Assembly (NCBI GenBank): GCA_963920665.1 | Contig: OY987263.1 | Location: 27,454,547 to 27,518,546 of the forward strand | Direction: 5' to 3' | Source of the DNA: Straminergon stramineum | Taxonomy: Eukaryota; Streptophyta; Bryopsida; Hypnales; Calliergonaceae | DNA: 64,000 nucleotides | In this document: piece after piece, positions 23,168 through 34,675 of the stretch | Numbering within the stretch: position 1 is the first letter of the stretch | Layout: each line of letters begins with the position of its first letter | Translations under genes and position numbers: made by a program | The notes under the pieces: model-generated | Told to the model about the DNA's origin: nothing | The model's input: only the letters and a program-made list of their open reading frames with translations | Database searches by the model: none

Positions 23168-24685
23168 CCCGTATAGGACCATTGTTCCCTTAGAAGACAA
23201 ATTGGATTTTAGGCAAGTATCTTTGGTCTCATTTTTTTCATGATTTTTTCAAATTTTTTCTTAAGATAGAAAAAAACATGAGTTCTCTAGAAATGTGTTT
23301 CTTATTTGAATTGATGCCTAAGAGCAAAAGTTATGCTACAATAAGCTCAAAATAGGGAAACTAGGTAGCAAAAAAATTCACAAAATTTAAAATTTAAAAT
23401 TTTTTTTTATATAGATTATATTTTTGTCTAAATGGAAAGCTTTGATTCATTCCACTTGGATAAGTGATGTGATAGTTATAGACCATCTTGTTTTCCAAAC
23501 AATTTGATGATAGTAACTTCTTACGGAAATAATGTATTGAATTTGTTTTTGAACTCAATTCTCATAATTTAAAAAAAAGTTCCACATGGTTTAAATTTCT
23601 TTCTAGAAAAATATCACCATTGGGATTAGTGTGTTTCAATTCCATCTTAGAGATATTAATAATTTAGGTTTTCCTTCTATCTTGTACCTACTTCTACTTA
23701 ATAATTATTTTTAAGAATAAAAATTAAGATTTTTTGTCTGAATTTTATTCCTAGACTCTCAACTCAATCCTCCACTGTAAACATTTAAATTTCAAAACTC
23801 TATGGTGCAAAAGAATTAAATTAAAGCCAAATAATCTAGTCACACAAGGTGCGAAAAAACTTGTTTTTTTCACTATAAATACAAATATCCTAGTATTTTT
23901 GGGGTCAAAAATTTTGAAATTTATTCCAAGCATTCTCATACTATTTAGGTTCAAGATCCAATATTTAGATGCCCCCAAAAAATAATTTCAAATTTTTGTA
24001 CTCTTTGCAATAGTCTTACAAACTTCCCACAATGGGCTCCAATTAAGAACACAAAATATACTTATGAACAAGAATGCTTTTGTAAAGAGCTCAAACCATC
24101 CAACCATGGAGAGAGATCTATTTCCAAAGCAAGCCTCCTAACACCCAAACTCCATCTTATATAATAGAGACTATCAATAAAGACTAAGATTTTTTTTCCA
24201 TCTTTAGTTTCTATCCTTGGTTCTATCTAGAACCATCCACTAAGTAAAAGTCTTAGTTATACTTCTCCAAATCATTTCTAATCCAAATCTTGATCTTTTA
24301 CTTGGAATTGTCCAACTCCAAGTTCCAACTGACTTGTCTTTATTTGGGAGTCGTCTAATTCCACTACATAAATCCATTGTTTAGAGATATCTATCTCTAG
24401 GCACTCTAGTGCCCTTGTCATCCAATTGTAGTTGTCTAACTCCAGTGCACAAATCTACCATTTGGAGATCTACTATCTTCAGGCAATCTCTGCTAGTGCA
24501 CATTTCATTATGAATTAGTTCATCCATCAATGCATTTATCCATCAAAGGCCATGACACAATCATTATAAATTTTTTCATCTATCAATGCATTCATCCATC
24601 AAAGGATTGTGTTAAGGGTTGTAACAAATAGAAATGACAATTTTGAGTGTTTTATTACGAATAAAAGGCCATGGCCCTTTAGGAG
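23168..24685. mobile_element. piggyBac-like MITE, copy 2 (interrupted)
   Basis: Colinear with copy 1 at 1042-1942 along its whole length, for example the block GAGCAAAAGTTATG. It is flanked by TTAA at the left (23164-23167) and TTAG at the right. It is interrupted at 24014-24626 by a solo-LTR-like insertion. Without the insertion and one 5-bp duplication it is 900 bp, against 901 bp for copy 1. Confidence 0.75.
24014..24626. mobile_element. Solo LTR (613 bp) with AATAG target duplication
   Basis: Begins TCTTACAA and ends TTGTAACA, the (near) TG...CA inverted tips of LTR retrotransposons. It is flanked by AATAG at 24009-24013 and 24627-24631. The homologous element at 1042-1942 lacks this segment, which gives an empty site near 1885. 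A TATA-like stretch (CTTATATAATAGAG) lies about 140 bp into the LTR. There is no internal retroelement coding sequence, so this is probably the product of LTR-LTR recombination. Confidence 0.8.
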
Positions 24686-24995
24686 TTAGTGGTTTTTTTA
24701 GGCGATTTGTTGTCAAATTGCACCAAAATGATGAACCTTGTACTACGTCCTTAGAATATAAATAGGAAAATTTTAGAAGAAATCGCCAAAAAACTTCAAA
24801 TTAAAAAAATATTAGATGAAATCGCCAGATTGTGGATGAAAATAGAATTATAGATATATGATATGTACTAATGTGATATTTTCTATCCAATATGTGGATG
24901 AATGTTAAAATATTGGAGCACCACTATAACATCTAATATCGCCACTATAGCACTTTCCCCAAAACAAAAAAAACAAAAAACTTGTTAGGAGCTAA

Positions 24996-25808
24996 CCCCT
25001 AACTACCCAGTTGACCATATATGATTGATCTGAAATTTCAGGCCCATTTTTGTGTGGGTGGTTAAATTCTTGTGACCACTTTTAAAACTTTTCAAGTAGT
25101 TTTGAGGGTTAACTATGGAAAACTTTCATTTTTCATTGAAAAAAGTACATATTCAATTATTGAGAGGTCTTCAAAGGCATATGTGTACTAAAAGTGTAGT
25201 GTAAAGCTTACTAATTTTACTTCATTTCCCAGCTTTTTGCAAAGCTTGGCAATTTAATTTGATTTGAGATCTAAGAAATTGTACTTATCCATTTGCTTTG
25301 AGAATGGTCCCAATGAAAAGTTTAAAGTCTTTTCATGATTTTCACCATTGAAAATTTCAACATGCAAATGTTTATTTGAATCTATTTGCAATTTCTACTT
25401 ATAAAAAAAATTACATTTCAACAATTGCAAGGTGGATTGTGTAATGAGTTTGATGTCTTTTCATGTGAAATTAAGTTTTTTGAAAGTGCATTTTAGTGTG
25501 CTAACACTCTTTGAAGTTGGTCATGCTACCTCCAATCCCCCAAAACATATATATGCAAATTTTTGAAACATTGTGGACAAAGACAACATACTAAAAATTA
25601 AAAAAATGTATATTTCCCTTGGTATAATATCACAACTCCTAAGAAATTTCGCACTCAAAATTGGTGTGCATACTAAGAAACAAGCTCTATTAACATCTAT
25701 ATAGTTAAATTTGGAAAAAAATACAATTTGCTTCATTGAGGATAACTATGAGCCAATATTCTTTTTTCATAGTCAAAACATACATGAAAAGGCTTGGTCA
25801 TTTAGGGG
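24996..25808. mobile_element. piggyBac-like MITE, copy 3 (diverged)
   Basis: Left tip CCCCTAACTACCCAGTTGACC after CTAA. Right tip GGTCATTTAGGGG before TTAA (25809-25812). The right tip, inverted, matches the tip of the large piggyBac-like element (CCCCTAAATG). The body differs from copies 1 and 2. Confidence 0.5.
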
Positions 25809-26008
25809 TTAACAAAGGTATAACAAATTTTTTTGGTGTTTACCAAATTTTTTAAAGGACACAAGGTTAACTTGACCCCAAAAGTTATGGTGTTTGAAGT
25901 TAGAAGTTTTTTTTTTCAAAATTGCCCCACATAGTCAACAAAGTTTAACTCTTTTTGGAGTGTTTTTTGAACTAAATTTATTCTTTTTTTAATGAAAATA
26001 GTATATTA

Positions 26009-26861
26009 GGGTGATTGCAAGAAACACCTGTCCTATTTTGTATCACACTTTCAATGCAGTGGTTGTTTTGTGCCATAACTATTGGAGAAATGATTGAATG
26101 AACATGAAATTCAAAATGTAGGTTCCTCTAGCACTGATGAATGAACACAAATTAATCTGAATTTTTAAAAATTATTTTAGGGTGTGAAATTGAATTTCAT
26201 TTACATGTCACATTTGTGGTTTTGATAGTTTTTAGTACTATCGAGTACCTTTTTTGAAGGATTACATCATCAAAACTGGACAGTGAGCTATTGTAGTGGA
26301 ATTACAACTTTTGTGGAGAGGGATTTGCAAAATCATGTTTCAATTGCCTTTGGCATTGCTCCGATGTGTGCGACGTTTACACAACATTTTCTAAGTAATA
26401 CAAAATGTTTTCCAATTTCTTCTTGCTCCATTCCGTAGTTCTCTCAGTTGGCAATAATGTCCACTTTTAAATTTATTTTTCCAAAATCATTAACTATTTT
26501 TCAAAAATGGGAAAGTTCCAGCTTCATTTTCTGGGGTAAATCGAAGACACTGTCGGAAAATAGTAGTCCAAGGTATAGTGTAGGACTCCTTAGTACTATG
26601 CAGGGCCCACTACGCTTGCAAATTTGCCAACGTGGATGACAGGGACTATCCCAAAACATCATCCTTCCCTAACATCTCCTACTGTCATCCACTACCATGT
26701 GTCCACGTGTCTTCCCAGTGTTTCATCTCGATTCCAATCAACGGTCCACGTTTCATCTCCCGTACCCTTCATAGTACTTGCAGGACTCGTAGTACTAATA
26801 GGACTAATGCAGCGAAAACCGAAAACGCAACAAATAGGACAAGTGTTTCTTGCAATCACCC
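26009..26861. mobile_element. MITE of the ATTGCAAGAAACA family, copy 2
   Basis: About 853 bp with well-conserved terminal inverted repeats: GGGTGATTGCAAGAAACACC at the left, and GTGTTTCTTGCAATCACCC at the right. The repeat continues inward to ~30 bp (TGTCCTATTT). Flanks are TA-rich (GTATATTA / ATTATATTA), so the target duplication is ambiguous. Its right third (26640-26830) is less AT-rich and open on both strands in part; I see no recognisable protein. Confidence 0.75.
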
Positions 26862-27083
26862 ATTATATTATATTGGTTGCATGCATTCCAAATTTCAAAA
26901 GTAAATGATAAATTTGGCAAAAGTTTTTGAATTGCCTAAATGTTTTTGGGCAATATAAAATTTTCACCTTAGCATACAAACAATTTTTTTCCTCTCACGA
27001 AGATGGTTAGCGTACCTATCTTGTGTTAAAATTTTAGAAACATCAAATCAAAATTGTTTACTAGACAATTGTCACTTAGGAGT

Positions 27084-27558
27084 TAAAGATGGTCCCACCA
27101 TTTGGTTCCATATTAAGGTAGATTAGCCCATTTCTAATTTTCTACCCAAGTACCAAATATCATCATCCTACTTTAGGCCTCAATTCCGCCACAAAACTCA
27201 TCCACATTCGTTCATTTTATGACAAAATGAATGCATTAATGCCAACAAGGGATAACATGTTAATCCTTTGCTTCTGATTATTTAAGTACCATTGGATGCA
27301 TGGAAAGGTGATTATGGGTTGTTTATAGGACATTTATAACCACTCTATGGGTGGTTCTATGGGCAAACCACTTCAGAAATTCACAGAAATTACAATATTA
27401 ATTGAAAATTTTTAATTCCACTTTGGTATGATTTGTGACACAAAAGCACACTTCTACAAAATATGTGCTCCTCTTGAAGTTGGCCCCAAGATATTCAGAT
27501 TGCAAATCATGGTGGTAATAGGCTTGTCTACCTTCCAATCATAAACTATGTTCACGTC
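27084..27558. other. AT-rich spacer
   Basis: No coding signal recognised. A TTAGGAGTTAA string near 27077-27087 resembles one piggyBac-like tip, but I find no partner. Confidence 0.4.
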
Positions 27559-28693
27559 TCATCTGCAGGGGAATACTGTCGGTGGTAATATTATGATTCC
27601 AATGATGATGTGTGTGTCTTCTAGCGATTCAACAGTGTCTTTGCATTGAAATTCTGTTGAAAGGGGAACCTTCGGTACTATAAAGTATTCAATCGATGCT
27701 CCTCTCCAGAAGACTTTCCGGAGTTTCAGCTCTTCTACAGTTCTTGGTTGTAGCGGTGCTTCCGATGCAGATCCCCCACTGTACCTGTCTGGATTAAACA
27801 ACAGCTAATATCACTTCGTTAAAACTGGCAGAATTCCACAACTTTGAACTATTTAGGACACAAGGCTTGAAACGTAAATGTAAATCAGTCCTAGGTTGTT
27901 TTTTAAGAGCTTTGAGCACATGATAGTCAAAATTTCTGGTGACCCAAACTGTGCCAATTTAACGAAATTGATGATTACTGTACAAAAAGTACCAGAGAAT
28001 GGACACATGACTACGGGCAGTGGCTAGTCAACAGAATGACATCATCAAGAAAAATCTTAACGTTGGTCTTAAATTCACTGTGAACGAAGTCTCCCCCAGA
28101 GCATGGCCACAAGACACTTGCAGCACGGTACCCAGCACTTTTCCATGCTCCACCAACGACACTAGTCACGGAACCTTAATTTGACAAAGGCCTCAAGTGC
28201 AATAAATTCCGTAGACTCTTAAACGTATTAGGTAGCCTCTCTAATCAGAAAATTATTAGATCATTTCCCTTCCGGACCATATTTAGAGGCTTGCATGAGG
28301 AGGCTCCTTGTATGCCTATTGTATTGTAGAACCAGAGCGTGCCACATTTGGTGGCGCTTTAATAGATGGCTAAATGCACAACCCAGACCTCACCAATATT
28401 CTATCATATCCTCTGTTCTCCACCAAATCCTCGAGTACAAATCCAACAGTCGCAACTGAGAATTGACAACAGTCAAAAGCAAGCATGATCGGAGATGGAA
28501 ACCTCTAGACTGAATCATCAATCCTGAGAGTCTCCAGGGACTTGGGAGTTGGGGGATGGCGGATTCGAAGAATCTCTTCTCCAGCCAGATACGGTGTTCT
28601 ATCATTAGCAGCCAGCACAGAGTCAAGCAGTGGGCGAAGAAAACTCTCACTGGCGGAGCTTATAATAATAATACATTTTATTTCGCGTTCCAC
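27559..28693 (-). other. Possible small minus-strand gene or gene fragment
   Basis: Two minus-strand stretches have protein-like composition: 28505-28693 (62 codons, contains ESFLRPLLDSVLAAND) and 27559-27801 (80 codons, contains EELKLRKVFWRGAS). They could be exons of one gene sharing the promoter region of the ammonium transporter gene in head-to-head arrangement. Or they could be unrelated relics. No family is recognised and I could not join them with confidence. Confidence 0.25.
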
Positions 28694-28699
28694 TAGGGC

Positions 28700-30143
28700 G
28701 GGGTCGGGACGAAAGGAGCTGCAGAGTTGCTAGCTTCCGCAGCGAACGAAACGCACAGCGACTGACTTCAATCGAAAGCTCTTGCTAGCTTGACTAAAAG
28801 TTAAATCAGCTTGGTGAGTCTCTGCTTACCACGAGCCGTGGAAGGTCAGGCATCGTCATCGACTGCAATGGCATAGCTTCATCTGAGTGCTCAGGTGAGA
28901 TCTTGTCTTCTTCTCCACCACCGTCGATCATTCCATACCTTGCTTTTTCGCTTTCCTGGTTCTGATCGTGCTTTTTATGATCGGTAATGGTTTTGGCGGT
29001 AGGAGGAGGAGCTTGGTTAGGATCATGGTCGTTGGAATGGGGTGGTTTAGAGAGTCGAAATTGAGACGTAGAGCTTGAAAAAGTAGGAGTCGGGCGCCAT
29101 TTTCACTGCAATCCGCCATTTTAACGTGTATATTGAAAGCCACTCGGGCTCTGGATCGAAGTTTTTGAGTGTGGTACCCGATGTTTGTGTCGTGATGAGT
29201 GCAATGTGAGAATCGAAGCCGTGCTCGTATCTGAAAATTTTGGGTCTCTTTGAAGGACTGGGCAAGCACTACTGCTTTAGGTTAGATGGTTGTATTAGTT
29301 TGAATCGCTTGTTTCAGAACGCTCGCCAGAATTATAACGTTCAAGTGCCCGGGTGTCCGACTTGTGTAGATGGGCAACTGAAACTGCGCCATTTTCATTG
29401 AAATCCGGCGTTTTTACGAGCACGAGGGTTGAGTTTCGTGTTTTCCGGTGGGGTTGAAAGTCGATCACAATGCTGCCACGTAGGTTTATGAATGCGCCGC
29501 AGGAAGCTCCCAATTACGTACGAAGGGAAACAATGGCATGGGTTTCAATTGATTGAGATTCCGGTTGAGTATGAAGTTCAACCCGCCGAAGAATATTTCC
29601 AGAATCGCGCACAGCAACGATTGCCCCGACTGATTCCGTGTCATTCGTCTAGATTTTCAAACCCTTCACTGTTCAGGATCACGTCAGGGTGACCCTGACG
29701 TCTACATTTACAGTAATTCCTCATAGCCTGTAAGCAAGTCATCACTCCAGGGAGTCAAGGGTCATTCGCGCTTGAAATTCTAACAGACTCAGTCGATCGC
29801 GACCGTGTTTCGTGTCCACCCTGCAACACTCCTGGATTTGATCGATTTCATGTCGGTTTGAACTTCCTGTCCCATCCGTAGTCCTCGCATTTCATGATTT
29901 CCCGCACGTGACGAAATTGGGAAGCGCTTTTGAATGTGCTAGTGAACGCACTTTCGATTTCGGCCGAGAATTCGGCACCGAGTGATGGGCACCACCTCCT
30001 GAACTCTATGGACACTCCGTTACGTCCATGTACTCGGTGTCCCTCCTCGTGAATTTGAACAAAAGGATGATGAACGATTGCGCCCGTGTGCAGCTTGTAG
30101 GTTGAAGTCCGCGGAGTCGGCTTTTTGTGCATGATCTGACGCA
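28700..30143 (+). promoter_or_regulatory. Probable promoter and leader region of AMT2-type gene
   Basis: GC content rises relative to the spacer. A block GCGCCATTTTCA is repeated about 290 bp apart (29094 and 29385), with following sequence partly alike, so the upstream region carries a diverged tandem duplication. A possible leader exon end is CAG/GTGAGATC near 28893. No clear TATA box was found. Confidence 0.35.
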
Positions 30144-33100
30144 ATGGCGGTCCCGTCCGGCTACAACAACACCGGCGGCGTGCTCCCCGACTGGTTGAAC
30201 AAGGGCGACAACGCCTGGCAATTAACCGCCGGCACGCTCGTGGGTCTACAATCCGTCCCTGGCCTCGTCATCCTCTACGGCAGCATCGTGAAGAAGAAAT
30301 GGGCCGTGAACTCCGCCTTCATGGCTTTCTACGCTTTCGCAGCAGTCCTCCTCTGCTGGGTACTCTGGGCTTACAAGATGTCATTCGGTGAGAAGTTGCT
30401 TCCCTTCTGGGGCAAAGGCGGTCCCGTCCTCACCCACTCCATTCTCCTCAGCCAAGCCAAGCTCGTGGCCACCGTGCATTACCACAAGGATGGCACGCTC
30501 GAAACCTCCGCTATCGCGCCTCTCTACCCCATGGCCACCATGGTGTACTTCCAGTTCGTGTTCGCGGCCATCACGGTGATCCTGCTCGCGGGCTCGTTAC
30601 TGGGCCGCATGAACTTCCGCGCGTGGATGCTCTTCGTACCCTTGTGGCTCACATTCTCATATACCGTGGGCGCGTTCACTCTCTGGGGCGGTGGTTTTTT
30701 GTTCCAGTGGGGCGTGATTGATTACTCTGGGGGGTATGTTATTCATTTGTCCTCTGGGGTGGGGGGATTTGTGGCGGCGTTCTGGGTTGGACCAAGGTTG
30801 AACCGAGACAGGGAAAGGTTTCCGCCGAACAATGTGCTGCTCATGCTGGCGGGGGCGGGGTTGCTGTGGTTGGGGTGGGCGGGGTTCAATGGGGGTGATC
30901 CGTACGCCGCCAACATCGACGCGTCCATTGCGGTGTTGAACACCAATGTGTGCGCCGCGACGAGCTTGCTCATGTGGACGATCATGGACGTGCTCGTGTT
31001 TAAGAAGCCTTCGGTGATCGGAGCTGTGCAGGGGATGATCACGGGACTCGTCGTCATCACGCCCGCCGCAGGTAAGTGTGGCTGGAGTACGCAACTCGCC
31101 TCTAAGTTAGTGGGAACCGTAACTTATTACAACCGCACTTCGACCTGCATTGGAATGCGTGAGGAGGACATTATTTTAAGGATGTTATTCATACGCGTTC
31201 TATAGTATTTTCGTAAAAAATGTGCCACCCTAAATTAGCACCTAATGTAAGGTCTCCATTCACCAAACAGTAAGGGAGAGGTTCCATTCACCGTACAGTT
31301 GAACTTTGAACTTCACCATACAATAATCTAGGAAATTGCAACATCTCAAGTTTTGGACATTTATTTTATGTTAACCTGCAATTCAATTGCAAAAAAACAA
31401 ATGTCAATAGATCAAGTATTTTCACAATTAGCACAATTGAAAGCTCACCCGTGTGGTCAATGGAGCCTGTACCTTACCTCTATTTGTGAAAAAACACAAC
31501 ATTCACTAGTTTTTCCAGATTTTCAGTTTTTTCACTCAAGTGGTAAGGATAGGGGTCTTTCTTGCTCAGCTGAGTGGTTTCAGTCACAACGAACAAAAAT
31601 GTCCTATTTCATCGTATTTAACAGTAAAATCAGTCAATTGAAGTCCTCGAGCCAGCAATGAGGTCTAATTCCAGACTGTTACGTAGCGGGGTTTAATGAA
31701 ATTGGCGTGCATGGGAAAGGCTGGCATACTCTTGGAAATAATTGCAGAGAGTAATCTATGCACCTCCCATTTGAATGAATGAGTCCTTGTGTCATTAACT
31801 ACCTGGTGGTGGTGTGGTTAAAATTGGATGCTTGATTGGCAGGTGTGGTGCAGTGCTGGGCGGCGATTATTATGGGTATTTGTGCGGGGAGCATCCCTTG
31901 GTTCACCATGATGGTGGTGCACAAGCGCTGGTCGCTGCTGCAGAAGGTGGACGACACGCTGGGCGTGTTCCACACGCACGCAGTGGCGGGCTTCCTGGGC
32001 GGCAGCCTCACGGGCTTGTTCGCGGAACCCACGCTCTGCAACTACTTCGTCACCGTCACCAACGAACAAGGTATGATTGCCCACTCAGAATGCACAAAAA
32101 CATTTCGCAGTTTGTAGGGATTGCCGAAACGCAAGCAGCTCTTCCTTAGAAACCAAGGTAACCTATTCTAAGAGTGACAGGATCTGTAATTATGTGACAC
32201 GTACATTGAGAACTAAAAAGAAACTACGTAGTTTTAAAAATTAGCCCACGTTTTCAAGGTAACGATTGGGAGTTGAAGCATATTGTGCTTAAGCGTGTCG
32301 AATTCAAAACTAGATGTTGTGAGAGCAGAATCTTGTTATGAGTCACAAGAGTGTTGAATGGTGTTATTTCCATAACAAGGTTGCACTTTCATGTTCAGTT
32401 CAAAGTCGGTCTTAGTCTGGATGCGTTCAAACTTTTAGGTATCCATACCTAATTGCGATCCACTTGCAAAACCAACCCTTATAGATTCTCACCTAAAATT
32501 TACACCTTTTGAATACAAAAGCTTAGGGTTGGTTTTGGGTTTAGTGATCAGCACTTGAAATTTCATAATTTCATTCATAGAATGTCCAAAACGTTTATCC
32601 TAAGATGCATAAGAACCCTTTCGTCCATTGTCCAACAAAACCTACAAAAAACAAGATTCTCAATGTCATGAAACTAAGATCATCAATTGGCGTGATTTTT
32701 GTGCACCAAAAATTGTGACATTCATCTCCAGAAAACTGTACAAACTAGGGCTGGTAAGGATTTCCATTTCAGCCCGCGCTTCTTGACTAGTGCCCAAGTC
32801 ATAGAATTCCGCCAATGTAAAGAAATGGCCATTGAAGATAGCTCAATAATAGGAACCACGCTCAGATGCTTAGTCGGATGATTTGCAAACCTTGTGTGGC
32901 CCTATAGCACAAATTAAACTGAAAGCTGTCAAATGAATGGTGAAACTCCCGTTTTGAATTTGGATGCGTTACAAACCTGTATGGCCCGAGTTCACCAAGC
33001 TGCAATTATGTGATGAAAACTCTTTTAAAGTTTGTTCATTCCTTTCTTCCTTTGGTTACAGGTGGGTTCTACGGCGGCGTGGGGGGGATCCAATTCGGGA

Positions 33101-33378
33101 AGCAGCTGGGTGGAGCTTTGTTCATCATCGGTTGGAACACGGTGATCACCAGCCTCATCATGGTCTTCATCCAGTTGGTGTGTCCGCTGCGCATGTCGCA
33201 GGAGCTTCTGCTGGTGGGCGACGACGCCGCGCACGGAGAGGAGGCGTACGCGCTCTGGGGCGACGGCGAGAAGTACGACATCACCAAACACGGCAACAAC
33301 AACCACGACGTCTACTACGACACCAGCATCTTCCATGGACTGGACGCAGGAGAGCGAGGACCCACCGTCACTCTGTAA
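30144..33378 (+). CDS. AMT2: Ammonium transporter, AMT2/MEP-type
   Basis: Three exons (30144-31071, 31843-32070, 33062-33378), GT-AG introns of 771 and 991 bp, give 490 aa, the usual AMT2 length. An in-frame stop 12 nt before the ATG supports this start. The protein is an 11-span plasma-membrane channel-like transporter for ammonium. Visible marks are [16 protein letters not shown] at the N-terminus, [16 protein letters not shown] (conserved D193 and pore His201), [18 protein letters not shown], and [15 protein letters not shown] with the second pore histidine H355. The cytosolic tail carries [21 protein letters not shown], typical of AMT2 rather than AMT1. The family forms trimers controlled by phosphorylation of this tail. 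GC content falls sharply in both introns. A direct duplication follows the stop codon. Confidence 0.92.
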
Positions 33379-33540
33379 GAAGTAAGCCTCTCGCAGCACC
33401 AACACAGTTTCGCACATTTGCTGGAGACATACCTGGAGATCGACGATCCACCGTACCAATCCTTCCGACTCTTCGATCTGCTGGGACCCTGGCTGAGTTC
33501 CTTTTGTAGTTGACAATCCATGTGTCAAATATAGTAGTCT

Positions 33541-33745
33541 GAAGTTATGGTCACATTCGTTGAAATGGCGGGCCATTTCATTGCGGAGCCCTGGAAACTA
33601 AGACTGGTGGAGATCTGAGATTTCACGCTTGTGTCGATGCGAAACTAGGATTGGCATAGTCGTAAGTTATGGTCCTATTCGTTGAGGTGGCGTGTTTCAA
33701 TGCGGAGCTCTGGAAACTAAGATTGCCGTAGAGCTGACTGAGGTT
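33541..33745 (+). repeat. Tandem duplication after the AMT2-type gene
   Basis: The block AGTTATGGTC...GCGGAGCCCTGGAAACTAAG recurs about 122 bp later with changes (33543 and 33665). It lies within 400 bp of the stop codon and may be part of the 3' UTR. Confidence 0.6.
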
Positions 33746-34675
33746 CTCAGGCGGACGTTTCTTGAAATTTTGCCATTTTAACGAATGTGACGATTCTTAC
33801 ACTTTAGAGTATGTGGTAGCAAGGTGTTACGTTTTTCATCAGGTAGTAAGTGCATCTGTCATGATGTGAAACCAGAATTTCTACAGGACTTATGCAATAG
33901 TGATACAGGGAAGTATGAGCTTTGGAGGGCGAAGGGCTATGGACTTTCTTCTGGTGTTCTGAGGATTTTGTGGCCCTCGGTCGTTGGTGAGGGTGCTTAG
34001 GAGTTGATCTTGAAACGGTTGGACTTTCCGTAGATTTGAATTTGAGAGATGAGACTCAGATTCGTTATCCTGTCAAACTTTTTTGGATCTGCTTGGGTGT
34101 ACACTACATATGAGGACTGATTAGGTTATTTTGTATTTGAGTCTCAATTTAGGATGGGTTTACTATTGTTCAGAAGACATGACATTTCAACTTAAAGGCA
34201 AGAAATTCTAGCAATGTGATATGGTCAAAAGTTGGAAGGTTGTCCTTAAAAGAGCTTTACTTTTTGTCTTATGGGTCATGTGAGAAGAAATTCCACAAGG
34301 GATGAAAAATGACATAAATGACTACATGGGAAGCACTTCTGCAAGTAGTTTTAACCAGTTAAATATTTGTGAAGTGTTTCACACACAATTACCCCATAAA
34401 ATGGTCAATGGGATAAAGTCACTTACCGTAATCGTTTTATAATGTCTTACCATCTTGTCGTGTGTGCTCCAAATAAATAGCTCATCCACAAGCCTTGTCT
34501 GGAGAAGTGTAGCCCTGCCCTCATTGTCATTCCCAGAATGAGAAACTGGCGATTACCCCTTTCGATTGCAATCTTCAATTGTTTAAATGATCTGTGTTTA
34601 CATCTATACACAATCTTCATCGGACACATAACCCAAACCGATCTACAAACTTGCATTTGTTAAACTAAGCAATTG
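33746..34675. other. Intergenic region between convergent genes
   Basis: Separates the plus-strand AMT2-type gene from the minus-strand FKBP gene and should hold both 3' ends. Only short frames occur (such as 34447-34656 minus), none recognisable. Confidence 0.45.

Noticed and set aside
33025..33576. 183-codon minus-strand frame
   Set aside because: Antisense shadow of AMT exon 3.
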